Positions 29,797 to 38,595 of a stretch of DNA of 64,000 nucleotides are shown piece after piece (position 1 is the first letter of the stretch; the number at the start of each line of letters is the position of its first letter). Made by a program: the position numbers and the translations under genes. The stretch spans positions 114,501 to 178,500 of the forward strand of contig NZ_QRGA01000019.1 in assembly GCF_003367175.1 (NCBI RefSeq), given 5' to 3'. The stretch comes from Trinickia dinghuensis. GTDB lineage: Bacteria > Pseudomonadota > Gammaproteobacteria > Burkholderiales > Burkholderiaceae. A model generated the notes under the pieces. That model did no database searches and was not told the origin of the DNA. It saw only the letters and a program-made list of their open reading frames with translations.

Positions 29797-30873
29797 TCAG
29801 AGGCACGCGGCGAGCGTCGCTCGCAATGCCTGCTCCGGAACATCGGTAATCAGCGTCTCGCCCAATTGCTTGAGCAAGATGAATTTGATCGTGCCCGCCT
29901 CGGTCTTCTTGTCGACCTTCATGAGTTCGATATAGCGGGAATCGCCGAGCGCGGGCGCGCGCGTCGGCAACCGGGACGCGGCGATGAGCGAAACGAGCCG
30001 CCGCCGCACCGTTTCGTCCAGATGGCCGAGGCGAACCGACAGGTCGGCGGCCATCACCATGCCGCACCCGACGGCTTCTCCGTGCAGCCATTCGCCGTAG
30101 CCGAGCCCGGCCTCGATCGCATGGCCGAACGTATGCCCGAAGTTGAGAATGGCGCGCAGGCCGCCCTCGCGCTCGTCGGCGGCCACGACCGACGCCTTCA
30201 CTTCGCAGGAACGCTTGACCGCATACGCGAGCGCCGCCGGATCGCGGCCGTTCAGCGCGTCGATGTTCTGTTCGAGCCACTCGAAGAACGCGGCATCGGC
30301 GATCGCGGCCGTCTTGACGATTTCGGCGATGCCGGCCGCGAGCTCCCGCTCGGGCAGCGTGCGCAGCGTGCCGATATCGGCGATGACGGCCTGCGGCTGG
30401 TGGAACGCGCCGATCATGTTCTTGCCGAGCGGATGGTTGATGCCCGTCTTGCCGCCCACGGACGAATCGACTTGCGACAGCAGCGTCGTGGGTACTTGGA
30501 TGAACGGAACGCCGCGCATATAGCAAGCGGCGGCGAACCCCGTCATGTCGCCGATCACGCCTCCACCCAATGCGATCAGCGTCGTCTTGCGATCGGCCTT
30601 CGCGCCGAGCAGCGCATCGAAGATGCGGTTCAGCGTTTCCCAATTCTTGAATGCCTCGCCGTCGGGCAGCACGACGGTCGAGACTTGCTTGCCGAGCGGG
30701 GCGAGCGTCGCGCGCAGCGCGTCGCCGTAGAGCGGCTCGACGGTTTCGTTCGTGACGATCGTGATCGAAGCGCCGGCAATGTGCGGCGCGAACAAATCGG
30801 TGCGGCCGATCAAGCCGGCATCGATGCGGATCGGATAGGAGCGTTCGCCGAGATCGACGTTGACAGTAATCAT
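29797..30873 (-). CDS. aroB: 3-dehydroquinate synthase AroB
   Basis: 358-residue NAD- and metal-dependent enzyme, second step of the shikimate pathway (DAHP to 3-dehydroquinate). NAD-binding [19 protein letters not shown], the [19 protein letters not shown] active-site segment and the metal ligands in [12 protein letters not shown] are all present. The ATG overlaps the aroK stop by 4 nt (30870-30873), the classic aroKB coupling. Length is family-normal. Confidence 0.97.
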   Translation of the reverse strand: MITVNVDLGERSYPIRIDAGLIGRTDLFAPHIAGASITIVTNETVEPLYGDALRATLAPLGKQVSTVVLPDGEAFKNWETLNRIFDALLGAKADRKTTLIALGGGVIGDMTGFAAACYMRGVPFIQVPTTLLSQVDSSVGGKTGINHPLGKNMIGAFHQPQAVIADIGTLRTLPERELAAGIAEIVKTAAIADAAFFEWLEQNIDALNGRDPAALAYAVKRSCEVKASVVAADEREGGLRAILNFGHTFGHAIEAGLGYGEWLHGEAVGCGMVMAADLSVRLGHLDETVRRRLVSLIAASRLPTRAPALGDSRYIELMKVDKKTEAGTIKFILLKQLGETLITDVPEQALRATLAACL

Positions 30874-31421
30874 GACTGTGTCTGTTTGGTAATGCCGGCC
30901 AGTTCGAGCTGCATGAGCACCATGTTCACGAGCCCATTGACCGAAGGCCGCCCGGTTTCGACGATGAAATGCGCGCACTCGCGATAGAGCGGATCGCGCT
31001 CGCTGTACAGGGCCTCGAGCTTGGCCTTCGGATCTTCCGTTTGCAGCAGCGGGCGATTTTTGTCCTTGCGGGTGCGCAGCCAAAGATCGTGCGGATTCGC
31101 TCGAAGATAAATGACGAGCCCGCGATCGTGCAGGGCCGCCCGATTTTCCGGACGCAATACCGCTCCGCCGCCCGTCGCGAGCACGAGCGCTTCGCGGGCA
31201 GTCAGTTCGGCGATGACCTGCGCTTCGCGCTCGCGAAACCCCGGCTCGCCCTCGAGTTCGAAGATGACGGGGATGCGGGCGCCCGTACGCGCCTCGATTT
31301 CATGGTCGCTGTCGAAGAACGGCCGGCCGAGCCGGCGCGCCACGGCGCGGCCCACGGTGGTCTTTCCCGCCCCCATGAGCCCCACGAAAAAAATGTTGGT
31401 GTTGGCGCCCCGCTCTTGCAA
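30870..31421 (-). CDS. aroK: Shikimate kinase AroK
   Basis: 183-residue P-loop kinase that phosphorylates shikimate. It shows Walker [16 protein letters not shown], the shikimate-binding [22 protein letters not shown] and [10 protein letters not shown], and the lid arginines in [11 protein letters not shown]. It follows pilQ by 122 nt, in the conserved pil-aroK-aroB order. In that gap the 13-mer TAGCGCCCGGAGC occurs twice (near 31490 and 31507). Confidence 0.96.
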   Translation of the reverse strand: MQERGANTNIFFVGLMGAGKTTVGRAVARRLGRPFFDSDHEIEARTGARIPVIFELEGEPGFREREAQVIAELTAREALVLATGGGAVLRPENRAALHDRGLVIYLRANPHDLWLRTRKDKNRPLLQTEDPKAKLEALYSERDPLYRECAHFIVETGRPSVNGLVNMVLMQLELAGITKQTQS

Positions 31422-31543
31422 CGTATCCTCTGTTCAATCTGCTATGGTTCGTGGCGCAGCTTACTGGCAAAGCCGCCGCCTTGTCGAGTGTAGCGCCCGG
31501 AGCTGTTAGCGCCCGGAGCGCTCGGCCTTGCCAAGCGTGATCT

Positions 31544-33232
31544 TCAATCGATCGGGACGATCCTCGGCGTGATGAAAACGACCAGTTCGCTGCGCTGCTC
31601 GCGCACCGCCCGGTGGCGAAAAAGCGCCCCCAGCAACGGTATTTTGCCCAACACCGGTACGCGCGTCACATCGTTGCGATCCTGGCTCTCGTAAATGCCG
31701 CCGATCGACACCGTCCCGCCGTCCTCCACCTCCACGCGCGTCCGCACATGTTTCGTGTCGATCGCGGGGCCGCCCGAGGTCGGCTTGCCGACGCTGTCTT
31801 TCGAGATGTCGAGGTCGAGAATGACGCGCCCGCGCGGCGTGATGCGCGGCTCGACCTCCAGCTTCAGGCTCGCGCGCCGAAACTGCACGCCCGACACCCC
31901 ATTGCGAATCTTGGCCTGGTAAGGCAGTTCGGTCCCTTGTTCGACGAGCGCTTTCGTCCGATCGGCCGTGACGACACGCGGGCTCGAGACGATCCGCCCC
32001 CGCCCTTGCGCCTCGAGCGCCGACAGTTCGACGGTCACGAGGCGCGTCGCCCCCGCCGCGAACAACGTGAGCCCGGCCGTGGCCGCCTCGAAGCCGGCGA
32101 TCGCGCGGGCCGAAAGGTCGTGGATCCGGCCCTGCTCGCCGCCCGCCAGCCCTCTTGCCGCCGTACCGGCACCGGACGCGTCGCCGCCGATCGAGCGCAT
32201 CGACAAGCGCGCCCCCAGCTCGCGCGAAAACCCGTGCTCGCCCTCGACGATACGCGCTTCGATCAGCACCTGGCGATTCGGCTTGTCGATGGTGTCGATC
32301 AGTTCGGCGACCTGCTCGAGACGCGCCCTCAGATCGGTCACGAACAGCAGGTTCGTGCGGACATCCGCCATCGCCGCGCCGCGCTTGGAGAGCACACGCT
32401 GCGAGCCCGGCGCCGTCAGGAGCCGCTGGACCTCGTCGGCGCGCGGGTAGCTCAGCGAGAAAGTCCGGCTGGCCAGAGGCTCGAGATCGGCGGCGCGGGC
32501 ATGGGTCTCGAACCGTTGCCGCTCGCGCGCCGCCAGTTCGGCCAGCGGGGCGACCCACACGACATTGCCGCGCCTGGACATGGCCAGCCCCTGGGCATCG
32601 AGCAGCGTATCGAACGCAGTGCGCCACGGCACATCGGTCAGGCTGAGCGAGACGCGTCCGCGCACCCGTTCGCTCGCCACGATGTTCAGCCCCGTGAACC
32701 GGGAAAAGGCATCGAGTACGTCCGCGAGATCCGCATGCTTGAAGCGCATCGTGATCGGCGTGTCATCGTCATCATCGTTGCCGGCTGCGGCGGCGGCCGC
32801 GTCCTCGGCCGTCGCGCCGTCCGTGGCGGTCCCGCTCATCCGTAGCGCGGGCGCGAGCGGGACCGGCGGCCCCTCCAGCGCAGCCGCCGAGCCCGACGCG
32901 TCGCCGGCGGACGAACTCGGTTCGCCGGCGGCACCGGGGCGCGCTGCGCCCGAGCGGCCAGCGGACGGTTCGGCGACGCCCGTCGCGACACGGGCGTCAT
33001 CGGATTCGTCCGGCATTGGGTCGGCATCGAGCGGCGGTTCACCGACACTCGGCCATGGCGAGGCAGGCGGTTCCCCTGCGCCGCCTGCGAGCAGGGCGGG
33101 CGGCAACGGCGGCAGCGGAGCGGTGTCCGCCAGTGCCCCCGCGGACGCGAAGGCGAAGGCCGTCGGCATAGCTGTGGCGAACCACGCAACCAAACGGACG
33201 CCGGAACATCCTCCTCGGGTAAGCGGGCTCAT
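31544..33232 (-). CDS. pilQ: Type IV pilus secretin PilQ
   Basis: 562-residue outer-membrane secretin through which the type IV pilus leaves the cell. An N-terminal signal (about 1-36) is followed by a 110-residue Ala/Pro/Ser-rich linker where AMIN domains would usually sit; I see no AMIN domain. From about residue 155 the STN domain begins (ITMRFKHADLADVLDAFSRF), then the N1 domain with YPRADEVQRLL, and the secretin core with LIEARIVEGEHGFSRELGAR and the typical GRIVSSPRVVTAD, QGTELPYQ and VPVLGKIPLLGALFRHR motifs. It is short for a PilQ (usually over 650). The ATG overlaps the upstream stop by 4 nt. Confidence 0.9.
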   Translation of the reverse strand: MSPLTRGGCSGVRLVAWFATAMPTAFAFASAGALADTAPLPPLPPALLAGGAGEPPASPWPSVGEPPLDADPMPDESDDARVATGVAEPSAGRSGAARPGAAGEPSSSAGDASGSAAALEGPPVPLAPALRMSGTATDGATAEDAAAAAAGNDDDDDTPITMRFKHADLADVLDAFSRFTGLNIVASERVRGRVSLSLTDVPWRTAFDTLLDAQGLAMSRRGNVVWVAPLAELAARERQRFETHARAADLEPLASRTFSLSYPRADEVQRLLTAPGSQRVLSKRGAAMADVRTNLLFVTDLRARLEQVAELIDTIDKPNRQVLIEARIVEGEHGFSRELGARLSMRSIGGDASGAGTAARGLAGGEQGRIHDLSARAIAGFEAATAGLTLFAAGATRLVTVELSALEAQGRGRIVSSPRVVTADRTKALVEQGTELPYQAKIRNGVSGVQFRRASLKLEVEPRITPRGRVILDLDISKDSVGKPTSGGPAIDTKHVRTRVEVEDGGTVSIGGIYESQDRNDVTRVPVLGKIPLLGALFRHRAVREQRSELVVFITPRIVPID

Positions 33233-34161
33233 CGGCCGCCCTCCGACAGCGGAACTCGGCGAGTTCCCGCTCGGCTCACGAGCGTCACGCCCGCGGCGTC
33301 GATACCGACCAGCCGGTCCGCGCCCAGCATTTGCCCCGGCGCGGCTACGACTGACCGCGGCCCGCTCGCCGCCTCGAACAGGGCAAGCGCGCGCCGGCTG
33401 TCGTGCACGACGCCCACTAGGCGGCCCACCGCCGCATCAAGCTGGGACTGCGCTCCGCCGCCCCCGAACGGGTCCGCTATGTCCCCGCCCGCTTGCGCCG
33501 GCGCATGGATCGCGGGCTCGGCCTGCGCGGGCGGCAAATCGAACACATCGAGCGTCGCACCGAACACGAGCGTCCCCTTGTCGCGCTGGATATCGACCGC
33601 CTGGGGCACGACGAGCATCGGCAACGTCGACAGTCCGCTCAAGAACGCATAAAGGCCCGAGAAATCGGCCTGCCCGTCGACGCGCAACGCACGTGCGGCG
33701 TGGACACGACCCCGCACGCGCGACGCCGCGGCCGCCGACGCGGGTGCGAGCGAGCGCAACGTCACGCCGGCGCGCGAAGCGAGATCGGCCACGGCACGCC
33801 AATCGCCGCCCGCCGGGCGAATCGCGGCGCCCGGCTGCGCCGGCTGCAAACGCGCAGCCTCCCGCAAGCGCGGCAATCGGGCCAGCTTGTCCCGGCTCTC
33901 GCGCAAGCGACGCTCCAACGCGTCGATCGCCGCCTCGCGCGCCGCTCGATCGCCGGCATCGATCACCCGCCAGGCATAGGTCACCAGCGCGAACGCCGCC
34001 GATGCGATCGCCGTACAAACCATCAAACGCCGCGTCGCGTTCCACCTTTGCGCGGGGGAGCGCCGCAAGCGAATGGAGCGAGCGAATCGCCGACTCACCG
34101 CCGCACGCCCGAAAACCCGGCGCATCCCCCGCAGAGCGCGCCGAAGGAAAGCGCCGTTCAT
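33229..34161 (-). CDS. PilO-PilP-like fusion protein of the type IV pilus alignment complex
   Basis: 310-residue protein in the place of the separate pilO and pilP genes. Residues 1-50 are arginine-rich and cytoplasmic; one membrane segment (MVCTAIASAAFALVTYAW) follows, then a coiled-coil-like stretch and a PilO-like domain ending in YAFLSGLSTLPMLVVPQ and GTLVFGATLDVF. After a DPFGGGG linker the last 80 residues (LVGVVHDSRRALALFEAASG to RRVPLSEGGR) resemble the PilP beta-domain that binds PilQ. Both neighbours overlap by 3-4 nt. The fusion reading is inferred from pattern and position; sequence similarity to either family is low. Confidence 0.6.
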   Translation of the reverse strand: MNGAFLRRALRGMRRVFGRAAVSRRFARSIRLRRSPAQRWNATRRLMVCTAIASAAFALVTYAWRVIDAGDRAAREAAIDALERRLRESRDKLARLPRLREAARLQPAQPGAAIRPAGGDWRAVADLASRAGVTLRSLAPASAAAASRVRGRVHAARALRVDGQADFSGLYAFLSGLSTLPMLVVPQAVDIQRDKGTLVFGATLDVFDLPPAQAEPAIHAPAQAGGDIADPFGGGGAQSQLDAAVGRLVGVVHDSRRALALFEAASGPRSVVAAPGQMLGADRLVGIDAAGVTLVSRAGTRRVPLSEGGR

Positions 34162-34832
34162 CGTTCGTCCCTGCCGTCTCGCGCCTCGCCGCCCGAGCCG
34201 GTAGGCCGTGCCGCCGGCGCGCTCACCACGGCGCGCGAGGGCAGCCGCACCCGCGCCTCCACCGCCCGGCCCGCTTGCCCGTCGATCTGCACGGCGGCAA
34301 GCCGCAGGTCGTCGATCTGAGCGCCCTCCCCTCCGGGTGCGCGTGTCAGCCGCCCCATCCACGACGCGGCCGCGGCGCTATCGGCGGCATGAATCTGCAG
34401 CTCGAATCCTTCGACGGTTTGCCGTAGACGGTCGACGGCCACACCCGCATGGGCGTCGCGACTCAACGTCTCCAGCAGCGAGCGCAACTCGACGTACGGC
34501 CGCGCGCGTGCCGCCGCCGCTGCCGCCTTCGCTCGACTGCCTTCGCCCAACCGCTCCAGACGCGAGAGCTCCGCGAGCGAAGGCGACAATTGCGCGAGCT
34601 TGCGCTCCAGCAGCACCCGCCGCGCGTCCATGCGGCCGTCGCCAGGCGCCGCCGCCGCGCAACAGATCGCCGTCAACGTTCCGACGATCGCCGCCGCCGC
34701 GCAGTCGATCAAAGTGCGCCGGTGCCGCCGGAGCGCCGGGTTATAGCCCGGCGGCGGCGATTCGAAACCCGGGAGTGCATCCGATGCGCCTTCGTATGGA
34801 CATCCCGCCTCGATCGCGACGATCGTGCTCAT
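34158..34832 (-). CDS. pilN: PilN-like type IV pilus assembly protein
   Basis: 224-residue inner-membrane protein in the pilN position. The N-terminal segment has GYNPALRRHRR, similar to the INLLPWR motif by which PilN binds PilM, followed by one membrane segment (DCAAAAIVGTLTAICCAAAA) and a coiled-coil region (LLERKLAQLSPSLAELSRLE). The periplasmic part is PilN-like only in outline. The ATG overlaps the pilM stop by 4 nt. Assigned mostly by operon order. Confidence 0.65.
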   Translation of the reverse strand: MSTIVAIEAGCPYEGASDALPGFESPPPGYNPALRRHRRTLIDCAAAAIVGTLTAICCAAAAPGDGRMDARRVLLERKLAQLSPSLAELSRLERLGEGSRAKAAAAAARARPYVELRSLLETLSRDAHAGVAVDRLRQTVEGFELQIHAADSAAAASWMGRLTRAPGGEGAQIDDLRLAAVQIDGQAGRAVEARVRLPSRAVVSAPAARPTGSGGEARDGRDER

Positions 34833-35632
34833 TCGGACACCCCGCGCAGCGCCAAGCCGAAGGCGACGGCAAACGCCGCCGTACGCCTCCAATCGGCATG
34901 CAGCCCCAGCACGGCACGGCCTGTGCGAAACGACGCGCGCTCGAACGGAGCGACACTGCAGGCAAGGCATTCGCCGATGTCGGCCAATGCCAGCCCGACG
35001 TGCTCGAGCAAGCCGAGATCGCCGCCCACGAACGCCCGATCGAGCCGTTCGCCGCCCGCCAAAATCCTGAGCGCCGATTCGAGATCGGCGTGCTCGCCCC
35101 CGGGAAAGCGAAAGCTCGAGCGCACCGCCCCCTCGGCGACACGCCAGCCATGAACACCGTCGTAGCCTGCCCATACGGCGGCGAACCGGCAGCATGGCCG
35201 CGACGCGCGCCCGGCGGCGTGAACGAGCGCGCGCAACGCGGCCTGCGGCTCGTTGTCGACGGCGGCGAGCGCGATGCCGGCGGCAGCGGCCACCTCGACG
35301 CGCGCCTCCAGGTGTCGATTGCTCTCGATCGTCTCGCCCCCGGGCGCACCACCCGGTATCGCCATCGCCCACGGCATGGCACGCATGGCGCGCCGGCGTG
35401 GCCGCCGCGCACAGAGCGAGGCGAGCGCGGCGGCCACGGCCGCGCGATCGACGAAATGCGCTCCGGACACGGCGCCGGCCGCAAGCGGCGCGATCCCGAT
35501 CCATTCGACGCCGACAGGACGCCGTTCCCGGCGATCGCGACTGACGATGACGAGTCGCACCTCGTGCGGACTGGCGTCGATGCCGGCCGCGAAGCGGCAC
35601 GTAGCGGACGGCGGTGTGTTTTTCATCGGCAT
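34829..35632 (-). CDS. pilM: PilM-like cytoplasmic pilus assembly ATPase fold protein
   Basis: 267-residue protein in the pilM position, first gene of the pil operon. The N-terminus, FAAGIDASPHEVRLVIVSRD, is the actin-like phosphate-1 region of PilM. PilM is usually about 350 residues; here the middle is shortened and no clear phosphate-2 motif is seen, so nucleotide binding is uncertain. Two ATGs (35632, 35626) could be used. Upstream lies the mrcA remnant. Confidence 0.65.
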   Translation of the reverse strand: MPMKNTPPSATCRFAAGIDASPHEVRLVIVSRDRRERRPVGVEWIGIAPLAAGAVSGAHFVDRAAVAAALASLCARRPRRRAMRAMPWAMAIPGGAPGGETIESNRHLEARVEVAAAAGIALAAVDNEPQAALRALVHAAGRASRPCCRFAAVWAGYDGVHGWRVAEGAVRSSFRFPGGEHADLESALRILAGGERLDRAFVGGDLGLLEHVGLALADIGECLACSVAPFERASFRTGRAVLGLHADWRRTAAFAVAFGLALRGVSE

Positions 35633-35776
35633 GGCAATTCCTCGCGGGCAGCCGGGCCGTCGACATGAGCGGCCGAGACGGCTTACTTGCGGGAAATTGT
35701 CTGCATCGCGCCGCCGTGGGGGAATTCGGCTGAACGGCCAACGCCGATGTGAAGCGGTGAAGGGGCGCGGAGGCGG

Positions 35777-35950
35777 CAGGCGTTAAAAGGCCTGCCCGAA
35801 TACTGGATGCGGATTCCGCCGGATGTCGTCACGATCGGCGGCGACCTGTATTTCGACTCGTTGTTGCCGGGGCTAGGCATGGTCCCGGCGGTCGATATCG
35901 TCGATCAGGCCGAGAACGTCACCGGCTCGCCGGCCTGCTGCGAGGCGTAA
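35777..35950 (+). pseudogene. mrcA: 3' remnant of mrcA (PBP1A)
   Basis: In the frame ending at the TAA at 35948-35950 the conceptual peptide reads QALKGLPEYWM, then RIPPDVVTIGGDLYFD and [23 protein letters not shown] is the end of the class A PBP transpeptidase domain, and the V-V-x-I-x-G-D-x-Y-F pattern is the usual C-terminal strand of betaproteobacterial PBP1A. A stop lies upstream in frame (35750) and no start or earlier domain remains. In relatives mrcA sits here, divergent from pilM and ending next to cyaY, so this looks like a deletion scar. The end overlaps the 3' end of cyaY by 46 nt. Confidence 0.6.
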
Positions 35951-36222
35951 TCGGAGAGCGACTCGAAGAACTCGCGGCCATTGCGCGTGTCGAGCCATCG
36001 GCCGTCGACGAATTTGAAGTGAAAACCGCCGGCCTTCGCCGCGATCCAGATCTCTTCCATCGGGGGCTGCAGATTCACGATGATCTTCGATCCGTTCTCG
36101 AATTCGAGCGTCAGCACATTGCCGCTGCGCTCGAGTTCGATGTCGGCGTCGTTGTCGTCGATGGCTTCCTCGATATACGAAAGCGCGGCTTCGGCGCGGG
36201 AAAGGTAGTCGCTATCGGTCAT
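35905..36222 (-). CDS. cyaY: Iron-sulfur assembly regulator CyaY (frataxin)
   Basis: 105-residue bacterial frataxin, a regulator and iron donor of Fe-S cluster assembly with IscS. The acidic N-terminal helix ([16 protein letters not shown]), the beta-sheet [18 protein letters not shown], and the conserved [16 protein letters not shown] are clear. It is divergent from lptM across 51 nt, which must hold both promoters. Confidence 0.95.
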   Translation of the reverse strand: MTDSDYLSRAEAALSYIEEAIDDNDADIELERSGNVLTLEFENGSKIIVNLQPPMEEIWIAAKAGGFHFKFVDGRWLDTRNGREFFESLSDYASQQAGEPVTFSA

Positions 36223-36273
36223 GCTAAACTCCGCCGGTTAAACTCACTGCTTTACAGCTCATTAGAGACAGTC

Positions 36274-36561
36274 ATGCGAGTCGTTTTCAGGATGAGCGCG
36301 ATTGTAGCGGCTTTGGCCGTTGCGACAAGCGCGGCGCTGACCGGTTGCGGTCAACGTGGGCCGCTTTACCTGCCGACGGTTCCTCCGCTGCCTGCGAAGC
36401 CCGTTCTTCAGACCGAGCCACCGGCATCGAACGCGCAGGCCGCGTCCGGCACCGGTGCGAATGCGCCGTTGACGCTGGCGCCCGCCGCTTCGCTCGGCGC
36501 ACCGTCGAACGCCCCCAAAGCCGCACCGGCCCCGGCTTCGAGCCCCGCACCCAATCAATAA
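36274..36561 (+). CDS. lptM: LPS translocon maturation lipoprotein LptM (YifL-like)
   Basis: 95-residue outer-membrane lipoprotein that helps LptD fold and form its native disulfides. A signal sequence ends with the lipobox LTGC, and the mature N-terminus GCGQRGPLYLP is the LptM hallmark. The remaining 60 residues are a low-complexity Ala/Pro/Ser tail. The ATG at 36274 is preferred; Met7 is a possible alternative. It lies 18 nt before lysA, the standard lptM-lysA pair. Confidence 0.9.
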   Translation: MRVVFRMSAIVAALAVATSAALTGCGQRGPLYLPTVPPLPAKPVLQTEPPASNAQAASGTGANAPLTLAPAASLGAPSNAPKAAPAPASSPAPNQ

Positions 36562-36579
36562 ATAACGCAGGACTTCCGC

Positions 36580-37842
36580 ATGTCTCACTCCGCCTTCGCC
36601 TATGTCGACGGCGTGCTGCACGCCGAAGGCGTCAGCGCCGTCACGCTCGCCGAACGTTTCGGCACCCCGCTCTACGTCTACTCGCGCGCGGCGTTGACCG
36701 AAGCGTATCAAGCCTACGCGCATGCGTGCGCGGGACACCGGGCAAGCGTGCACGTCGCCGTCAAAGCCAACAGCAACCTGGCCGTCCTCAATGTGTTCGC
36801 CCGCCTAGGCGCGGGCTTCGACATCGTCTCGGGCGGCGAGTTGGCGCGCGTGCTGGCCGCGGGCGGCCAAGCGAAAGACATCGTGTTTTCGGGCGTCGGC
36901 AAAAGCGCGGCGGAAATGCGCCAGGCGCTCGAGGTCGGCGTGAAGTGCTTCAACGTCGAATCGATCCCCGAACTCGATCGTCTGAACGCCGTCGCGCGCG
37001 AACTCGGCAAAAAAGCGCCGACCTCGCTGCGCGTGAATCCCGACGTCGATCCGAAAACGCACCCCTATATCTCGACTGGGCTCAAGGCGAACAAGTTCGG
37101 CGTCGCGTTCGACGAAGCGCGGGCCACTTACCGCGCGGCGGCGGCGCTCGAGCATCTCGAGGTGGTCGGGATCGACTGCCACATCGGTTCGCAGATCACC
37201 GAAATCGCGCCCTACCTCGACGCGCTCGACAAGGTGCTCGACCTCGTCGAACAGATCGAAGCCGATGGCTCGCGGATCCACCATATCGACGTAGGCGGCG
37301 GCCTCGGCATTACCTACGCCGACGAGACGCCGCCCGACACGGGCCTGTTCGTGCGCACGCTGCTCGAACGCATCGAAGCGCGCGGTCATGGCCATCGCGA
37401 AGTGTTCTTCGAGCCGGGCCGGTCGATCACCGGCAACGCCGGCATCCTGCTCACGCAAATCGAATTCCTGAAGCCGGGTGCCGAGAAGAACTTCGCGATC
37501 GTCGACGCCGCGATGAACGATCTCGCCCGGCCCGCCATGTACCAGGCCTATCACACGATCGAGGCGGTCGCGCCGCGCCAGGATACGCCGCATGTCTACG
37601 ACATCGTCGGCCCCGTCTGCGAAAGCGGCGACTGGCTCGGCCGCGACCGCTCGCTCGCCGTCGAACCCGGCGACTTGCTGGCGATTCGCTCGGCGGGTGC
37701 GTATGGATTCGTCATGAGTTCGAACTACAACACGCGCCCGCGCGCAGCCGAAGTCATGGTCGACGGCAGCGACGTCCATGTCGTGCGTGCACGCGAGACG
37801 GTGTCCGAACTCTTCGCCGGCGAATCGATCCTGCCGGCTTAA
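36580..37842 (+). CDS. lysA: Diaminopimelate decarboxylase LysA
   Basis: 420-residue PLP enzyme that turns meso-diaminopimelate into lysine, the last step of lysine biosynthesis. The PLP lysine is Lys62 in VHVAVKANSNLAVL. Other motifs are DIVSGGELARV, VESIPELDRLN, NKFGVAF, DCHIGSQI, IDVGGGLGITY, EPGRSITGNAG, and CESGDWLGRDR, with the catalytic Cys of the last coming from the partner subunit. It is co-transcribed with lptM and converges with msrQ across 16 nt. Confidence 0.97.
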   Translation: MSHSAFAYVDGVLHAEGVSAVTLAERFGTPLYVYSRAALTEAYQAYAHACAGHRASVHVAVKANSNLAVLNVFARLGAGFDIVSGGELARVLAAGGQAKDIVFSGVGKSAAEMRQALEVGVKCFNVESIPELDRLNAVARELGKKAPTSLRVNPDVDPKTHPYISTGLKANKFGVAFDEARATYRAAAALEHLEVVGIDCHIGSQITEIAPYLDALDKVLDLVEQIEADGSRIHHIDVGGGLGITYADETPPDTGLFVRTLLERIEARGHGHREVFFEPGRSITGNAGILLTQIEFLKPGAEKNFAIVDAAMNDLARPAMYQAYHTIEAVAPRQDTPHVYDIVGPVCESGDWLGRDRSLAVEPGDLLAIRSAGAYGFVMSSNYNTRPRAAEVMVDGSDVHVVRARETVSELFAGESILPA

Positions 37843-37858
37843 TCCCGCCTAACGGCGA

Positions 37859-38578
37859 TCAAACCCGCGGGCGCGCCGCGAACTTCGCGCGCGCCCAAGC
37901 AAGCAGCCGCCAGCCCAGCAGGGCAACGACGATCGCACCGTAGATCTTCGGCAAAACGAGGTCGTGCTTGCCGGCCTTCATCCACCAGAAATGCAAGATC
38001 GCGAGCGCGGCAATCGCGTAGATCGCGCTATGCAGCGTCTTCCAGCGCCGGCCTAGCTTGCGCGCGGCCGCACGCGGGGAGGTGGCCGCCAGCGGAATCA
38101 ACAAGACGAACGCGGCGAAGCCGACCGTGATGAACGGGCGCTTGCCGATGTCCTTCAGGATCTCGGCGAGATCGAACCACTTGTCGAACCAGATGTAGGT
38201 CGTAAAGTGCAGCGCCGCGTAGAAGAACGCGTACAGGCCAAGCATCCGCCGAAACCGCAGCAGCCCATTCACGCCGGTCATCCGGCGCAGCGGCGTGACC
38301 GCCAGCGTGATGCAAAGAAACACGAGCGTCCAAAGCCCCGTTGAGCGCGTGATGAACTCGATCGGGTTCGCGCCCAGGCGATCGGTCAATCCGAAGAACA
38401 CGAGGCGGGCGAGCGGATACAAGGCGGCGATGAAAACGCCCACCTTGGCCGGCGCGATCCAGCGGTCCGCACCGCTTGCGCGGCGGGCGGCACCGGCCCC
38501 TCGCTCCGCGCGTCCAGCAGGGGCGACCCGGCCATTGCGCGCATCGGCGCGCGTCATCGTTTGAGTATCGAGAGACAT
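37859..38578 (-). CDS. msrQ: Heme-binding membrane subunit MsrQ
   Basis: 239-residue inner-membrane cytochrome that passes electrons from the quinone pool or a flavin reductase to MsrP. Six membrane segments are visible after a basic N-terminal stretch (about 1-45); heme histidines are in FFYAALHFTTYIWF and WKTLHSAIYAIAALAILHFWWM. The extended, Arg/Ala-rich N-terminus is longer than in E. coli MsrQ. It lies 17 nt after msrP. Confidence 0.93.
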   Translation of the reverse strand: MSLDTQTMTRADARNGRVAPAGRAERGAGAARRASGADRWIAPAKVGVFIAALYPLARLVFFGLTDRLGANPIEFITRSTGLWTLVFLCITLAVTPLRRMTGVNGLLRFRRMLGLYAFFYAALHFTTYIWFDKWFDLAEILKDIGKRPFITVGFAAFVLLIPLAATSPRAAARKLGRRWKTLHSAIYAIAALAILHFWWMKAGKHDLVLPKIYGAIVVALLGWRLLAWARAKFAARPRV

Positions 38579-38595
38579 GCGGCGGTCCTTTCGAT

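Noticed and set aside
35683..35880. Minus-strand open frame of 65 codons between pilM and cyaY
   Set aside because: It is antisense to the mrcA remnant and has no domain or ribosome site.
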